A DNA stretch of 64,000 nt, from positions 2,356,001-2,420,000 of the forward strand of contig NZ_CP069535.1 in assembly GCF_016889805.1 (NCBI RefSeq). The letters are read 5' to 3'. Position 1 is the first letter of the stretch, and the number at the start of each line of letters is the position of its first letter. Position numbers and translations under genes: made by a program. The notes below the pieces were generated by a model. It did no database searches and was not told the DNA's origin. It was given only the letters and a program-made list of their open reading frames with translations. The DNA is from Rhodanobacter sp. FDAARGOS 1247 (GTDB lineage: Bacteria; Pseudomonadota; Gammaproteobacteria; Xanthomonadales; Rhodanobacteraceae). This document shows positions 33,660-43,387 of this stretch, one piece after another.

Positions 33660-36491
33660 TCAGAAGTCCAGACGGAAGTTCGCCGTGGCCATCCTGGCCT
33701 GCTGGCGCTGACCGAGATACTCGTCGTAGCCCATCTGCAGGCTTGCGCGCGGGCTCATGCGCCAGTCCAGCGTGGTGCCGAGCACGCCGCCATAACGCGA
33801 CAGCCCGATGCCGCCGACCGGAGCGAACTGATCGATACCGCTGAAGCTAGCGTCAAACACTTCGCCGCGCACACCGAACGACTGCTGCCACGACACGCGG
33901 CCCTGCAGGCTGAGACTGCCACCGCCGGGCAGACTCCAGTCACGCGTGGCCCGCAGGCCCGCGCCAGCCTGCCAGCGCGCCGTGGTTTGCGCCGCCGATT
34001 TCAGGCCGAAGCCATAGGCGCCCCGCTCGTTGAAACCGTCGCGCTGGATCTGCGCATACTGCAGGTTCATGTAGGGCGTGACCTGCGTGCGGCCCAGCGC
34101 CAGGCGATAGCCGCTTTCGCCATAGGCCACGCCGTAACGACCGTTGCCGTCACTGGCCACCCCGGCGAACTGATCGCCGAGCTGCAGCTGACGGCGCATG
34201 GTTTCGCGGTAGCTGCCGATGCCGAAGCGGCCCATCGCGTACCACGAGCCGTGGATCACGCCGCCATACAGCATCGCTTCCAGCGCATGGCTGTAACCCT
34301 GGTCCGCACGCTTGGTCAGCCGCCCCAGGCCCTGGCTCTGGCCCAGCGCGTAACCGACGATGCCGTTGCCGTCGACGCGATAATCCTGTCCCACCAGCGA
34401 GCCGCCAAGGTCATAGCCGACGTTGTCGTAGCCGCTGCGCGACAGGCCGCCGTGATAGCCGAGGTTCTGCGTCCAGCCACCCACGGTCGGTGCGTCGAGC
34501 AGGCTGTCGAAGCGATCGGACAACGCCCGCGTACCGGCATCGATCGCCTCGAACGTCATCGCCGCGCTGGCGGCATGCAGCTGGCCGGAAAGGCTGTCGA
34601 GTGAGCTTTGCACGGATGACACGTCACCCGACCGTTGCAGGCTGCCCGCACCCTGCACGAAGCTGGTCGATGCCGGGGTGATTCCTGTCGGTGCAGCCGG
34701 GCCCAACCGGGTGTTGATCAGGTCGAACGCGTTCTGGACGCGCTGCGCCGCTCCGTGGGATGCCGCGGTGTAGCTCATCCCCTGCACTGCGGTGACGCTG
34801 ACCTGCGACACGTCCAGCCATACCGTGTTGGCATCGTAGTTGAGGGTCGCCGTGAGCAACACGTTGGACGCGGAACTCAGCGAATCGAAGGTACCGAAAA
34901 GTCCCCCGGTGGCATTGAGTACATCGGTATGGGAGTCGACCACGTAGTTGTCGACGACGGCGGCGACATTGAGGTCGCCGGCAATGGTCGCCTTGCCCGA
35001 GACGTTCAGCGCGGCGCCGAGATAGATGGACAGTTGTCCGCCGGAGCCCTGCGAATAATCGCCCGATATCAGGCCACCCCGGGATGCGAATCTGCCATTG
35101 TTCACCAGGTTTCCGTTGACGCCGTTGCCCAGCGCCGAGGCACCCACTTCCAGCGTGCCCCCCGGGCCGACCGATGCCGATCCCGGTACATATCCCGACA
35201 CGACCGTGCCACCGAGTACGCTGGTAGTGCCCTTGTAAGTGTTGTTTCCTTGCAGATACAACGTGCCCGTGCCGGAAACGGTCAGGCCACCGTTGCCCGA
35301 GATGTCGTTGGACCAGGCGGACGTGCTTCCATCAAGCGTGACATCGGCATCGCCCCAATCGAACTTGCCCGGACCGTTCACCGCCTTGCCCACGTCCAGT
35401 TCGCCATAGCCGAACACCGGGTCCGGACCCGGCGCGCCAAGATCGTCGGCCGTACCCAGCAGGGTCTGTCGCACCAGGTCGTTGGTGAAGTAGGGAAACG
35501 CCTGCCATACCAGCGCCGCTGCACCGGAAACCTCCGGGGCAGCGAACGAAGTACCGCTGACCTGCCAGTAGGCGGGATTGGTGGTGCTGGCGAGGGTGTC
35601 CTTGTCCAGCACGATCACGTCGCCGGGTGCGGCCAGACAGTAATTCATCGCGACGCCACAGGCATTGGAATAGCTCGCCAGCTGGTTCGTATGGTTGCTG
35701 TCCACCGCCACCGCGACCAGCCAGCCCTTGTCGAGTTGGAGCGTCGGCGCGTAGGTCGGCAACGCGGCGATGTCGCTGGGGTCGCTCTTCGAATCATTGC
35801 CGGCAGCAAACACCACCAGGCCACCGTGTTGCACCACGAACGGCGCATAGGCGTTGCCGAAAGCCTGGTTGATGGAATTGTTGCCGGTATCCCAGTAAAT
35901 GCCGCCCCAGGAATTGTTCATCACCTGCACCCCGGCAGCGATCATGGCCGGGTTGAGCGTCTGCGCAAAGAACGCCGCATCGGCGGCAGTGACTTCATTG
36001 CCCTGCCCCGAGCCGTCATCCTTGGGTGTCACGTCGCTGATGATTCGCGCGGATACCAGGGTGGCGCCCGGCGCAATGCCACCGGGGAACCTGCCAAACG
36101 CGGTACCGGCAGCAATCTCCGACACCCACGTGCCATGGCCCACCACGTCATCGATGGCAGTGTTGTTGCTGCCCGGGTCGACGTAGATCAACTCCTGCGA
36201 AACGCGCCCCGAGACGGTCGGATTGTTACGCATGATGCCGCTGTCGACGATCCCGATCACCACGCCGGTGCCGGTGTAGCCCTGATTGTGTGCGGCGTAC
36301 GCGTTGGTGATGTAAAGCTGGGCATCCCGCGGCGGCGGATTGTTCGAGGTGGTGGGCGGCGGCGAGCTCGGCGTCGTCGGTGGCGGTGTCGGCTTGACGT
36401 TGCCGCCACCGCCGCAGGCGCTCAACCCCAGCGCCACCGCCACCAGCAGCGCCAACTCGCGACGCCGGAAAACCGAATCGAATCTGTTCAT
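33660..36491 (-). CDS. Subtilisin-like serine protease autotransporter
   Basis: A 943-aa protein. The N-terminal signal LALLVAVALGLSACGGGG has a lipobox (Cys26), then a Pro/Thr-rich spacer (residues ~31-55). The S8 protease domain has Asp83 (GIVDSGI), His119 (VVGHGTWVSE) and Ser near 313 (VSGTSFAAPEVSGAAA). A passenger beta-helix segment (QGNNTYKGTTSVLGGTVV) and a C-terminal autotransporter barrel ending TANFRLDF follow. It should insert into the outer membrane and expose or release the protease. The start is ambiguous between adjacent ATGs at 36491 and 36494. A lipobox on an autotransporter recalls NalP-type proteins. It is convergent with the DeoR gene. Confidence 0.87.
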   Translation of the reverse strand: MNRFDSVFRRRELALLVAVALGLSACGGGGNVKPTPPPTTPSSPPPTTSNNPPPRDAQLYITNAYAAHNQGYTGTGVVIGIVDSGIMRNNPTVSGRVSQELIYVDPGSNNTAIDDVVGHGTWVSEIAAGTAFGRFPGGIAPGATLVSARIISDVTPKDDGSGQGNEVTAADAAFFAQTLNPAMIAAGVQVMNNSWGGIYWDTGNNSINQAFGNAYAPFVVQHGGLVVFAAGNDSKSDPSDIAALPTYAPTLQLDKGWLVAVAVDSNHTNQLASYSNACGVAMNYCLAAPGDVIVLDKDTLASTTNPAYWQVSGTSFAAPEVSGAAALVWQAFPYFTNDLVRQTLLGTADDLGAPGPDPVFGYGELDVGKAVNGPGKFDWGDADVTLDGSTSAWSNDISGNGGLTVSGTGTLYLQGNNTYKGTTSVLGGTVVSGYVPGSASVGPGGTLEVGASALGNGVNGNLVNNGRFASRGGLISGDYSQGSGGQLSIYLGAALNVSGKATIAGDLNVAAVVDNYVVDSHTDVLNATGGLFGTFDSLSSASNVLLTATLNYDANTVWLDVSQVSVTAVQGMSYTAASHGAAQRVQNAFDLINTRLGPAAPTGITPASTSFVQGAGSLQRSGDVSSVQSSLDSLSGQLHAASAAMTFEAIDAGTRALSDRFDSLLDAPTVGGWTQNLGYHGGLSRSGYDNVGYDLGGSLVGQDYRVDGNGIVGYALGQSQGLGRLTKRADQGYSHALEAMLYGGVIHGSWYAMGRFGIGSYRETMRRQLQLGDQFAGVASDGNGRYGVAYGESGYRLALGRTQVTPYMNLQYAQIQRDGFNERGAYGFGLKSAAQTTARWQAGAGLRATRDWSLPGGGSLSLQGRVSWQQSFGVRGEVFDASFSGIDQFAPVGGIGLSRYGGVLGTTLDWRMSPRASLQMGYDEYLGQRQQARMATANFRLDF

Positions 36492-36718
36492 CATGCCCCC
36501 GCACGCGCGTTTCGACCTGACCACCGTCGGCGCAGCCAGCCCACCCGGCGCAGTCCCCGCACGCATCTTCGCACAACGAAATTCCAATGAAACACCCGCA
36601 AGTCCTTGCGCCCCAAGGATTCGCGTCGGTTTGCCCAGCTTCCCGACGGGCTGCGATAATCAATGGGTTTCCTTTCAGGCGTTCGCGCCCCACCAAAGTC
36701 TTGCAAGCGGAGTTGTCC

Positions 36719-37903
36719 ATGTCGGATGTCAGCGTCGTCATCGTCGGTTCGAAGCGCACAGCGATCGGCTCGTTCCTCGGCCAGTTCACCGGCGTCCCCA
36801 CCCCGAAGCTCGGTTCCGTCGCCATTCGCGCGGCGCTGCAGCAGTCCGGCGTGGCCCCGGCCGACGTCAGCGAGGTGATCATGGGTTGCGTGCTTCCCGC
36901 CAACCTCGGCCAGGCGCCGGCGCGCCAGGCGGCGCTGGGCGCGGATCTGCCGGTCGGCACCGGCTGCACCACCATCAACAAGGTGTGCGGCTCGGGCATG
37001 AAGGCGATCATGCTCGGCCATGACCTGATCAAGGCGGGCTCGGCCAACGTGGTGGTGGCGGGTGGCATGGAGTCGATGACCAATGCGCCGCACATGGTCA
37101 ACGCCCGCACCGGCATCCGCTACGGCGATGGCCAGCTGGTCGACCACATGGCCTGGGACGGCCTGACCAACCCCTACGACGGCAAGGCGATGGGCGTGTT
37201 CGGCGAACTGTGCGCCGACAAGTACCACTTCACCCGCGAAGAGCAGGACGCGTTCTCGATCGAGTCGGTCAACCGGGCCAAGGCGGCCCAGCAGAACGGC
37301 GCCTTCGCCGACGAGATCGCCTCGGTCACGGTGAGCGGTCGCAAGGGTGACGTGGTGGTCGATACCGACGAGCAGCCGGGTCGTTCCGACGTGGCGAAGA
37401 TCCCCACGTTGAAGCCCGCCTTCCGCAAGGAGAACGGCACGATCACCGCGGCCAGCTCCTCCAGCATTTCCGACGGTGCCGCTGCGGTGGTGCTGCTTTC
37501 CGCCGACGACGCGAACAAGCGGGGACTGAAACCGCTGGCGCGGATCGTGGCCCACGCCACCCATGCGCAGGAGCCGCAGTGGTTCACCACCGCGCCGGTC
37601 AGCGCGATCCAGAAGGTGCTGGACAAGGCTGGATGGAAGGTCGGCGACGTGGACCTGTTCGAGATCAACGAGGCGTTCGCCGTGGTCGCGATGACGCCGA
37701 TGAAGGAGCTGGGCATCCCGCACGACAAGCTCAACGTCAACGGCGGTGCCTGCGCACTGGGTCACCCGATCGGTGCCAGCGGTGCGCGGCTGGTGGTGAC
37801 CCTGTTGAACGCGCTGAAGATGCGTGGCCTGAAGCGCGGCGTGGCTTCCCTGTGCATCGGCGGTGGCGAGGCGACCGCCATCGCGATCGAATCCATTGAC
37901 TGA
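36719..37903 (+). CDS. atoB: Acetyl-CoA acetyltransferase (thiolase)
   Basis: A 394-aa thiolase that condenses two acetyl-CoA or cleaves acetoacetyl-CoA. The acyl-accepting cysteine is in INKVCGSGMKAI (residue ~90). The His of NEAFAVV and the second Cys of GGACALGHPIGASGAR complete the active site. ATG at 36719 has GGAG 7 nt upstream; the open frame before it is leader DNA. It may complete leucine breakdown (acetoacetyl-CoA branch) or feed poly-hydroxybutyrate synthesis; nothing in the immediate context decides. Confidence 0.93.
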   Translation: MSDVSVVIVGSKRTAIGSFLGQFTGVPTPKLGSVAIRAALQQSGVAPADVSEVIMGCVLPANLGQAPARQAALGADLPVGTGCTTINKVCGSGMKAIMLGHDLIKAGSANVVVAGGMESMTNAPHMVNARTGIRYGDGQLVDHMAWDGLTNPYDGKAMGVFGELCADKYHFTREEQDAFSIESVNRAKAAQQNGAFADEIASVTVSGRKGDVVVDTDEQPGRSDVAKIPTLKPAFRKENGTITAASSSSISDGAAAVVLLSADDANKRGLKPLARIVAHATHAQEPQWFTTAPVSAIQKVLDKAGWKVGDVDLFEINEAFAVVAMTPMKELGIPHDKLNVNGGACALGHPIGASGARLVVTLLNALKMRGLKRGVASLCIGGGEATAIAIESID

Positions 37904-38064
37904 TCCCGAGGCCGACCGGCCACTGTCGCGCAATATTCACATGACGGCCGGTTAAATCTGTTTTTAATACGCACTGAAGGGTCGCCATAAACATCTGGCG
38001 CAATGTCCACGAAAGCGTTATTAATACACGGCCAAACGGCATTCCACGGCAAAGGAGATCCACC

Positions 38065-38490
38065 ATGAAGTTTACGCGTACCCTACTCGCCGCCGCGCTC
38101 GTCGCGCTGTTGGCGGCATGCAGCAACGGCGCGCAGGATTCCGCGCAGGACGCCCAGAAGTCGGCTGATACCGCACAGCAGGCTGCCGATACGGCGCAGC
38201 AGGCTGCCGCGGCAGCTCCGACCCCGGCGACTGAGCAGGCTGCAGACCAGGCCAAGACCGCTGCTGACGCAGCTGGCCAGGCCGCCGATCAGGCTGCACA
38301 GGCTGCCGTCGCGGCTTCCGCCGCTGCTCCGGCCAACACCGATGCGTCGAAGGACGCCATGTCCCAGGCCAAGGACGCCGCCGGCAACGCTGCCGACGCC
38401 GCCGACAAGGCTGCCGACGCTGCGAAGGACGCCGCTGGCAACGCCAAGGACGCTGCCGACAAGGCCAAGGACGCGATGAAGGGTCACTGA
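38065..38490 (+). CDS. Alanine-rich amphipathic lipoprotein
   Basis: A 141-aa lipoprotein: LLAAALVALLAACSNG is a lipobox signal (Cys19). The mature protein is about half alanine, with regularly spaced Asp, Lys and Gln, repeating units of the form KDAAGNAADAADKAADAA, and no aromatic residues. It should form a long helix or coiled coil in the envelope, reminiscent of Lpp-type or desiccation/stress-related helical proteins; no precise function is known. AAAGGAGATCCACC precedes the ATG. A strong terminator follows, so it is a single-gene unit. Confidence 0.7.
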   Translation: MKFTRTLLAAALVALLAACSNGAQDSAQDAQKSADTAQQAADTAQQAAAAAPTPATEQAADQAKTAADAAGQAADQAAQAAVAASAAAPANTDASKDAMSQAKDAAGNAADAADKAADAAKDAAGNAKDAADKAKDAMKGH

Positions 38491-38509
38491 TCCCTCTCGG
38501 TTCTGCATT

Positions 38510-38543
38510 AAAAAAACGGTCGCCTCGTGCGACCGTTTTTTTT
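38510..38543 (+). terminator. Rho-independent terminator after the alanine-rich lipoprotein gene
   Basis: Stem ACGGTCGC (38516-38523) and GCGACCGT (38529-38536) with loop CTCGT, flanked by a run of seven A before it and eight T after. This is a textbook intrinsic terminator. Confidence 0.9.
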
Positions 38544-38645
38544 GGCCCGTGATTAACCGGCTGCACGGAGTGTTTTTGTCACGGCACAACGCCGGCTATC
38601 ATCCATGGTTTGCCCCAACGGGAACCCGACCGTGAGCTTCCATTC

Positions 38646-40253
38646 ATGAGCGTCATTGCATCGCAGATCGATCCGCGTTCGCCCGAATTCCAGGCCAGCA
38701 GCCAGCAGTTGCGCACCGTGGTCGAGGACCTGCAGCGCGAACTGGCCCGCAGCGCCGAGGGCGGCGGCGCCAGGGCGCGCGAAAAGCATGTGGCCCGCGG
38801 CAAGCTGCTGCCCCGCGAGCGCATCCGCGCCCTGCTCGATCCCGGCTCGCCGTTCCTCGAACTGTCGCCGCTGGCGGCGCATGGCATGTACGACGGCGAC
38901 GCGCCTGCCGCCGGCGTGATCACCGGCATTGGCCGGGTCAACGGCACCGAGGTGGTGGTGGTCGCCAATGACGCCACGGTCAAGGGCGGCACCTATTTTC
39001 CGATGACCGTGAAGAAGCACCTGCGCGCGCAGGAAGTGGCGCTGGAAAACCGCCTGCCCTGCGTCTACCTGGTCGACTCCGGCGGCGCCTTCCTGCCGCT
39101 GCAGGACGAGGTGTTCCCGGACAAGGAGCACTTCGGCCGGATCTTCTACAACCAGGCGCGGATGTCGGCACTGAACATCCCGCAGATCGCCGTGGTGATG
39201 GGCTCGTGCACCGCTGGCGGCGCCTACGTGCCGGCGATGAGCGACGAGACCATCATCGTGCGCGAACAGGGCACGATCTTCCTCGGCGGCCCGCCGCTGG
39301 TGAAGGCCGCCACCGGCGAGGTGGTGGACGCCGAAACGCTGGGGGGCGCGGACGTCCATACGTCCATCTCCGGCGTGGCCGACCACTTTGCCGAGAACGA
39401 CGCGCACGCGCTGGCGATCGCGCGCGACATCGTGGCCCACCTCAACCGGAAGAAGGAGATGCCGCTGGCGTTGCGCGCCCCCGTTGAACCGAAATATCCA
39501 GCCGAAGAACTCTACGGCGTGATCCCGGCCGACACCCGCCGCCCGTTCGACATCCGCGAGGTGATCGCGCGCGTCGTCGACGGATCGGAGTTCCACGAGT
39601 TCAAGGCGCGCTACGGCAAGACCCTGGTCTGCGGCTTCGCGCACATCCACGGCTACCCGGTGGGCATCGTCGCCAACAACGGCATCCTGTTCGCCGAGAG
39701 CGCGCTCAAGGGCGCGCACTTCATCGAGCTGTGCAACCAGCGCAACGTGCCGCTGGTGTTCCTGCAGAACATCACCGGCTTCATGGTCGGCAAGAAGTAC
39801 GAGCAGGCCGGCATCGCGAAGGACGGCGCCAAGATGGTCACCGCGGTGGCCTGCTCGCACGTGCCGAAGTTCACCGTGGTGATCGGCGGCAGCTTCGGCG
39901 CCGGCAACTATGCGATGTGCGGTCGGGCCTATGGCGCCCGCTTCCTGTGGATGTGGCCGAACGCGCGCATCTCGGTGATGGGCGGCGAGCAGGCCGCGAG
40001 CGTGCTGGCCACGGTGAAGCGCGACGGCATCGAGGCCAAGGGTGGCGAGTGGTCGGCCGACGAGGAGGAAGCCTTCAAGGCGCCGCTGCGGGAGCAGTAC
40101 GAGCGTCAGGGCCATCCGTACTACGCCAGCGCCCGCCTGTGGGACGACGGCATCATCGACCCGGTCGACACGCGGCGGGTGCTGGGCCTGGCCATCTCCG
40201 CGTCGATGAACGCACCGATCGAGCCGCAGCGTTACGGCGTGTTCCGCATGTAA
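38646..40253 (+). CDS. liuB: Methylcrotonoyl-CoA carboxylase beta subunit (carboxyltransferase)
   Basis: A 535-aa carboxyltransferase of the acyl-CoA carboxylase family. The length and sequence ([79 protein letters not shown]) match methylcrotonoyl-CoA carboxylase beta rather than the propionyl enzyme. It transfers CO2 from biotin to 3-methylcrotonyl-CoA in leucine breakdown. The biotin-carrying alpha subunit is not adjacent; an Hsp70 gene follows 40 bp later. ATG at 38646 fits the family N-terminus; there is only a weak purine stretch upstream. Confidence 0.9.
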   Translation: MSVIASQIDPRSPEFQASSQQLRTVVEDLQRELARSAEGGGARAREKHVARGKLLPRERIRALLDPGSPFLELSPLAAHGMYDGDAPAAGVITGIGRVNGTEVVVVANDATVKGGTYFPMTVKKHLRAQEVALENRLPCVYLVDSGGAFLPLQDEVFPDKEHFGRIFYNQARMSALNIPQIAVVMGSCTAGGAYVPAMSDETIIVREQGTIFLGGPPLVKAATGEVVDAETLGGADVHTSISGVADHFAENDAHALAIARDIVAHLNRKKEMPLALRAPVEPKYPAEELYGVIPADTRRPFDIREVIARVVDGSEFHEFKARYGKTLVCGFAHIHGYPVGIVANNGILFAESALKGAHFIELCNQRNVPLVFLQNITGFMVGKKYEQAGIAKDGAKMVTAVACSHVPKFTVVIGGSFGAGNYAMCGRAYGARFLWMWPNARISVMGGEQAASVLATVKRDGIEAKGGEWSADEEEAFKAPLREQYERQGHPYYASARLWDDGIIDPVDTRRVLGLAISASMNAPIEPQRYGVFRM

Positions 40254-40295
40254 GCTTTTCCGTCACGTACAACGACTTCACAGGGGAAGTCAGGG

Positions 40296-41984
40296 ATGAT
40301 TGTCGGTATCGATCTGGGCACCACGCATTCGTTGATCGGCTGTTACGACGAAACGGGGCCGCGGCTGTTCGCGAATGCGCTGGGCGAGTTCCTCACGCCC
40401 TCGGTGGTCAGCGTCGATGAAGCCGGCCAGGTGATCGTCGGTCAGCCGGCCCGCGATCGGCTGGTCAGCCATCCGCAGAGGAGCGTGGCCAGTTTCAAGC
40501 GCTGGATGGGCACCTCGCGCGAGACCCGGCTGGGCACGCACGGCTTCCGCCCGGAAGAACTGTCCGCGCTGATCCTGCGCTCACTGCTCGCCGATGCCGA
40601 CGCGGCGCTGGGGGAAAAGGTCGACGAGGCCGTCATCAGCGTGCCGGCGTATTTCTCCGACGCCCAGCGCAAGGCCACCCGCGCCGCCGGCGAGCTGGCC
40701 GGCATCCGCGTCGAGCGGCTAATCAACGAACCGACCGCTGCCGCGCTGGCCTACGGCCTGCGCGAGCAATCCGACGGCGCCCGCTTCCTGGTCTTCGACC
40801 TCGGTGGCGGCACCTTCGACGTGTCGGTGCTGGAGATGTTCGAGGGCGTGGTCGAAGTCCATGCCAGCGCCGGCGACAACTTCCTTGGCGGCGAGGACTT
40901 CCTCGACCTGCTGGAACAGACCTGCCGCGCCGACCTCAAACTCGCCGACGACGCGCTGGACGCCAGCCAGCGCGGCCAGTTGCGACGGCGGCTGGAGGCG
41001 GCCAAACGCACGCTGGGCAGCGAAGGTCATGCACGCATCGATTTCGCGCTGGGCGACCGGCAGCTGGACTGGCGGATCGACGAGGAACGCTTCAACCGGC
41101 TGGCCGATCCGCTGGTGCAGCGCATGCGTGCACCGCTGGAGCGGGCGATGCGCGATGCCCGGCTAAAGCCGGAACAGCTGGACGAGATCGTGCTGGTCGG
41201 CGGCGCCAGCCGCATGCCGCTGGTCGCCCGCACGGTGTCGCGCATGTTCGGCCGGTTGCCGCTGCGTCACGTGAATCCCGACCAGGCCATCGCGCTGGGT
41301 GCCTGCATCGCGGCTGGGCTGAAGTCGCGCGACCAGCGCCTGGACGAGATCATCCTCACCGACGTCTGCCCGTATTCGCTGGGTACCGAAGTGGCGCGCC
41401 GCGACGAACAGGGGCGCGCCGTGACCGGCTTCTTCGAACCGGTCATCCAGCGCAACAGCACGGTGCCGGTCAGCCGCGAGGAGACGTTCTGGCCGGTCCA
41501 GGAACGGCAAAGGCAAGTGCAACTGGACGTCTATCAGGGCGAGAGCCCGCTGGTCGAGAAGAACATCAAGCTGGGCGAGCTGACGGTGGACATCGACCCG
41601 ACGCTGTCGATCGCGGAGAACGCGGTGACCGTGCGCTTCACCTACGACATCAACGGTGTGCTGCAGGTCGAAGCGCACGTGCACGCCAGTGATCGCCGCT
41701 ACGAGCTCCTGCTGGAACAGAATCCGGGCCTGCTCGACGCGCAGCAGATCCGCGAACGCCTGGCAGCGCTGAACGACCTCAAGATCCATCCGCGCAGCAA
41801 GCACGAGAACCTCGCCATGCTGGCCCGCGCCGAGCGCCTGTACGAGGAACACCTGCATGCGCGCGACCAGTTGCAGGAATGGATCGCGCGTTTCCGCACC
41901 GCACTGGAAAGCCAGGACGAGGCGATCATCCGCGAGCATCGCCGCGAATTCGGCCGCGCGCTGGATACGCTGGAGTCGGCCTGA
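40296..41984 (+). CDS. hscC: Hsp70-family chaperone HscC
   Basis: A 562-aa Hsp70 shorter than DnaK, as HscC is. ATPase motifs are [15 protein letters not shown] (residues 1-15), [37 protein letters not shown] and [13 protein letters not shown] substrate-binding domain with [19 protein letters not shown] and a short helical lid follow. HscC is a specialised cytoplasmic chaperone linked to sigma-70 control and stress. Its stop overlaps the start of the J-like gene by one base, a conserved pairing (HscC with DjlB/DjlC in E. coli). Confidence 0.92.
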   Translation: MIVGIDLGTTHSLIGCYDETGPRLFANALGEFLTPSVVSVDEAGQVIVGQPARDRLVSHPQRSVASFKRWMGTSRETRLGTHGFRPEELSALILRSLLADADAALGEKVDEAVISVPAYFSDAQRKATRAAGELAGIRVERLINEPTAAALAYGLREQSDGARFLVFDLGGGTFDVSVLEMFEGVVEVHASAGDNFLGGEDFLDLLEQTCRADLKLADDALDASQRGQLRRRLEAAKRTLGSEGHARIDFALGDRQLDWRIDEERFNRLADPLVQRMRAPLERAMRDARLKPEQLDEIVLVGGASRMPLVARTVSRMFGRLPLRHVNPDQAIALGACIAAGLKSRDQRLDEIILTDVCPYSLGTEVARRDEQGRAVTGFFEPVIQRNSTVPVSREETFWPVQERQRQVQLDVYQGESPLVEKNIKLGELTVDIDPTLSIAENAVTVRFTYDINGVLQVEAHVHASDRRYELLLEQNPGLLDAQQIRERLAALNDLKIHPRSKHENLAMLARAERLYEEHLHARDQLQEWIARFRTALESQDEAIIREHRREFGRALDTLESA

Positions 41985-43387
41985 TGTCGCCGTTCGAGCT
42001 GCTCGGACTGGCCACCGACGCCGACGAACGCGCGATCAAGCGCGCGTATGCCCAGCGGCTTCGCTGCACCCGCCCCGACGACGACCCACAAGGGTTCCAG
42101 CAATTGCATGCCGCCTATCAGGCGGCGCTGGCCCATTGCCGGGCCGCGGCCGTCCATGAGTCCTTACCATCGCATGAGCCGATGCGTGAGCCATCCCTGC
42201 CCTTGCCCTCCGCATCCTTGGCAGCCACGGCCGCACCGGATCTCCCGGCCGCCATCGAGCCACCCGCGCCGCCTCGTTTCGACCTGGACGCATTCTGCAG
42301 CGCCGTGTTTGTGCAGGCTTCGATCGGCGATGCCGCGACGCTGCAGGCGTGGCTGGCGGGCCGCCAGGAACTGTGGTCGTTGCAGTTCAAGACGCGGATC
42401 GGCCGATACCTGCTGAACGAGCTCCACGAACAGGCGCCACCGATGCCGGTCGACTGCATGGAGGCCCTGCTGCGCTTCTTCGATCTCGATCACGCACTGG
42501 CCGACCACGATCCACTGGCCATGCTGCAGCTCACCCGGCGTTCTCGACTGGCCTGGCAACTGCAGGACAGCGACGAAGAAAGTCTTGGCGCGCGGCTGGA
42601 ACTGCGTACGCCGCTGCAACGCTGGCAGGCGCATTGGGTTCTGCGCCAGTTGCAGCGCCCGTTCCGCTGGCTGCGCGTGCTCTGGCTGGGCGTGAATTTC
42701 GCCGTTCCCGAACGCATCGCGGATTTCGTCGCCGAGGTAAGCGACAACCACCCGGAAGACCTGCCCGAAACGATCGACCGCACCCAGCTCGGGTTCTGGC
42801 TGGCTGCTGCAGATCGTCAGCGCGTCACTCGTCCGCGGCTGATCCTGGGTGGCGTCCGCAGCGTGGGCATGCTGCTGCTTGGCATCGTGCTGGCGCCGCT
42901 GCTGAGCTTGCTCTACATCGACAGCATCGCGCTTCGCCCCATGCTGGTCGTGGCCGGCGTCGTGATGGTGCCGAGTGCGCTGTGGGCTCTCTGGATGGCC
43001 TGGTCTGCGCTCGTCTTCTGGTACATCGAACGGGAACCGGCCGGACGGCAGCGCGCCGCGCGCAAGTACGTGGTGCCGCTCCTGTGCGGTGCCGGCGTGG
43101 TGCTTGGCGCTTTGGGGCAGGACGGTCCCGGACTCGTGCTGATCGCCCCGGCCTTGTGGCTTTCGGTTCGTCGCTACTGGTACCACCACGCGAGCCGCTA
43201 CGCGGTCTTCAACTCGGGCTACGTCCGACTGGCGCTGCTGTTGGCCATTCCTGTGCTCCACGCCGTATTGAATGCGGGCCTGGGCGCAGACCTGCTGTCA
43301 TCCGGTGATGTCATCGCCGCGGCAGCCATGCTGGCATGGGCGGCCGATCTGCGAAGGCAGCCCCGGGGTCAGGCCAGCGTTCGCTGA
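41984..43387 (+). CDS. Membrane-bound J-domain-like partner of HscC
   Basis: A 467-aa protein. The N-terminal ~50 residues look like a J domain (FELLGLATDADERAIKRAYA, then FQQLHAAYQAAL), but the canonical HPD tripeptide reads RPD in CTRPDDDPQ. Then come a proline-rich spacer, a soluble helical region, and a C-terminal half with about five to six membrane segments (from about residue 290, LLLGIVLAPLLSLLYI onward). Starting at the last base of the hscC stop codon, it is translationally coupled to HscC and presumably recruits it to the membrane. Its 3' end overlaps the convergent FTR1 gene by 19 nt. Confidence 0.75.
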   Translation: MSPFELLGLATDADERAIKRAYAQRLRCTRPDDDPQGFQQLHAAYQAALAHCRAAAVHESLPSHEPMREPSLPLPSASLAATAAPDLPAAIEPPAPPRFDLDAFCSAVFVQASIGDAATLQAWLAGRQELWSLQFKTRIGRYLLNELHEQAPPMPVDCMEALLRFFDLDHALADHDPLAMLQLTRRSRLAWQLQDSDEESLGARLELRTPLQRWQAHWVLRQLQRPFRWLRVLWLGVNFAVPERIADFVAEVSDNHPEDLPETIDRTQLGFWLAAADRQRVTRPRLILGGVRSVGMLLLGIVLAPLLSLLYIDSIALRPMLVVAGVVMVPSALWALWMAWSALVFWYIEREPAGRQRAARKYVVPLLCGAGVVLGALGQDGPGLVLIAPALWLSVRRYWYHHASRYAVFNSGYVRLALLLAIPVLHAVLNAGLGADLLSSGDVIAAAAMLAWAADLRRQPRGQASVR

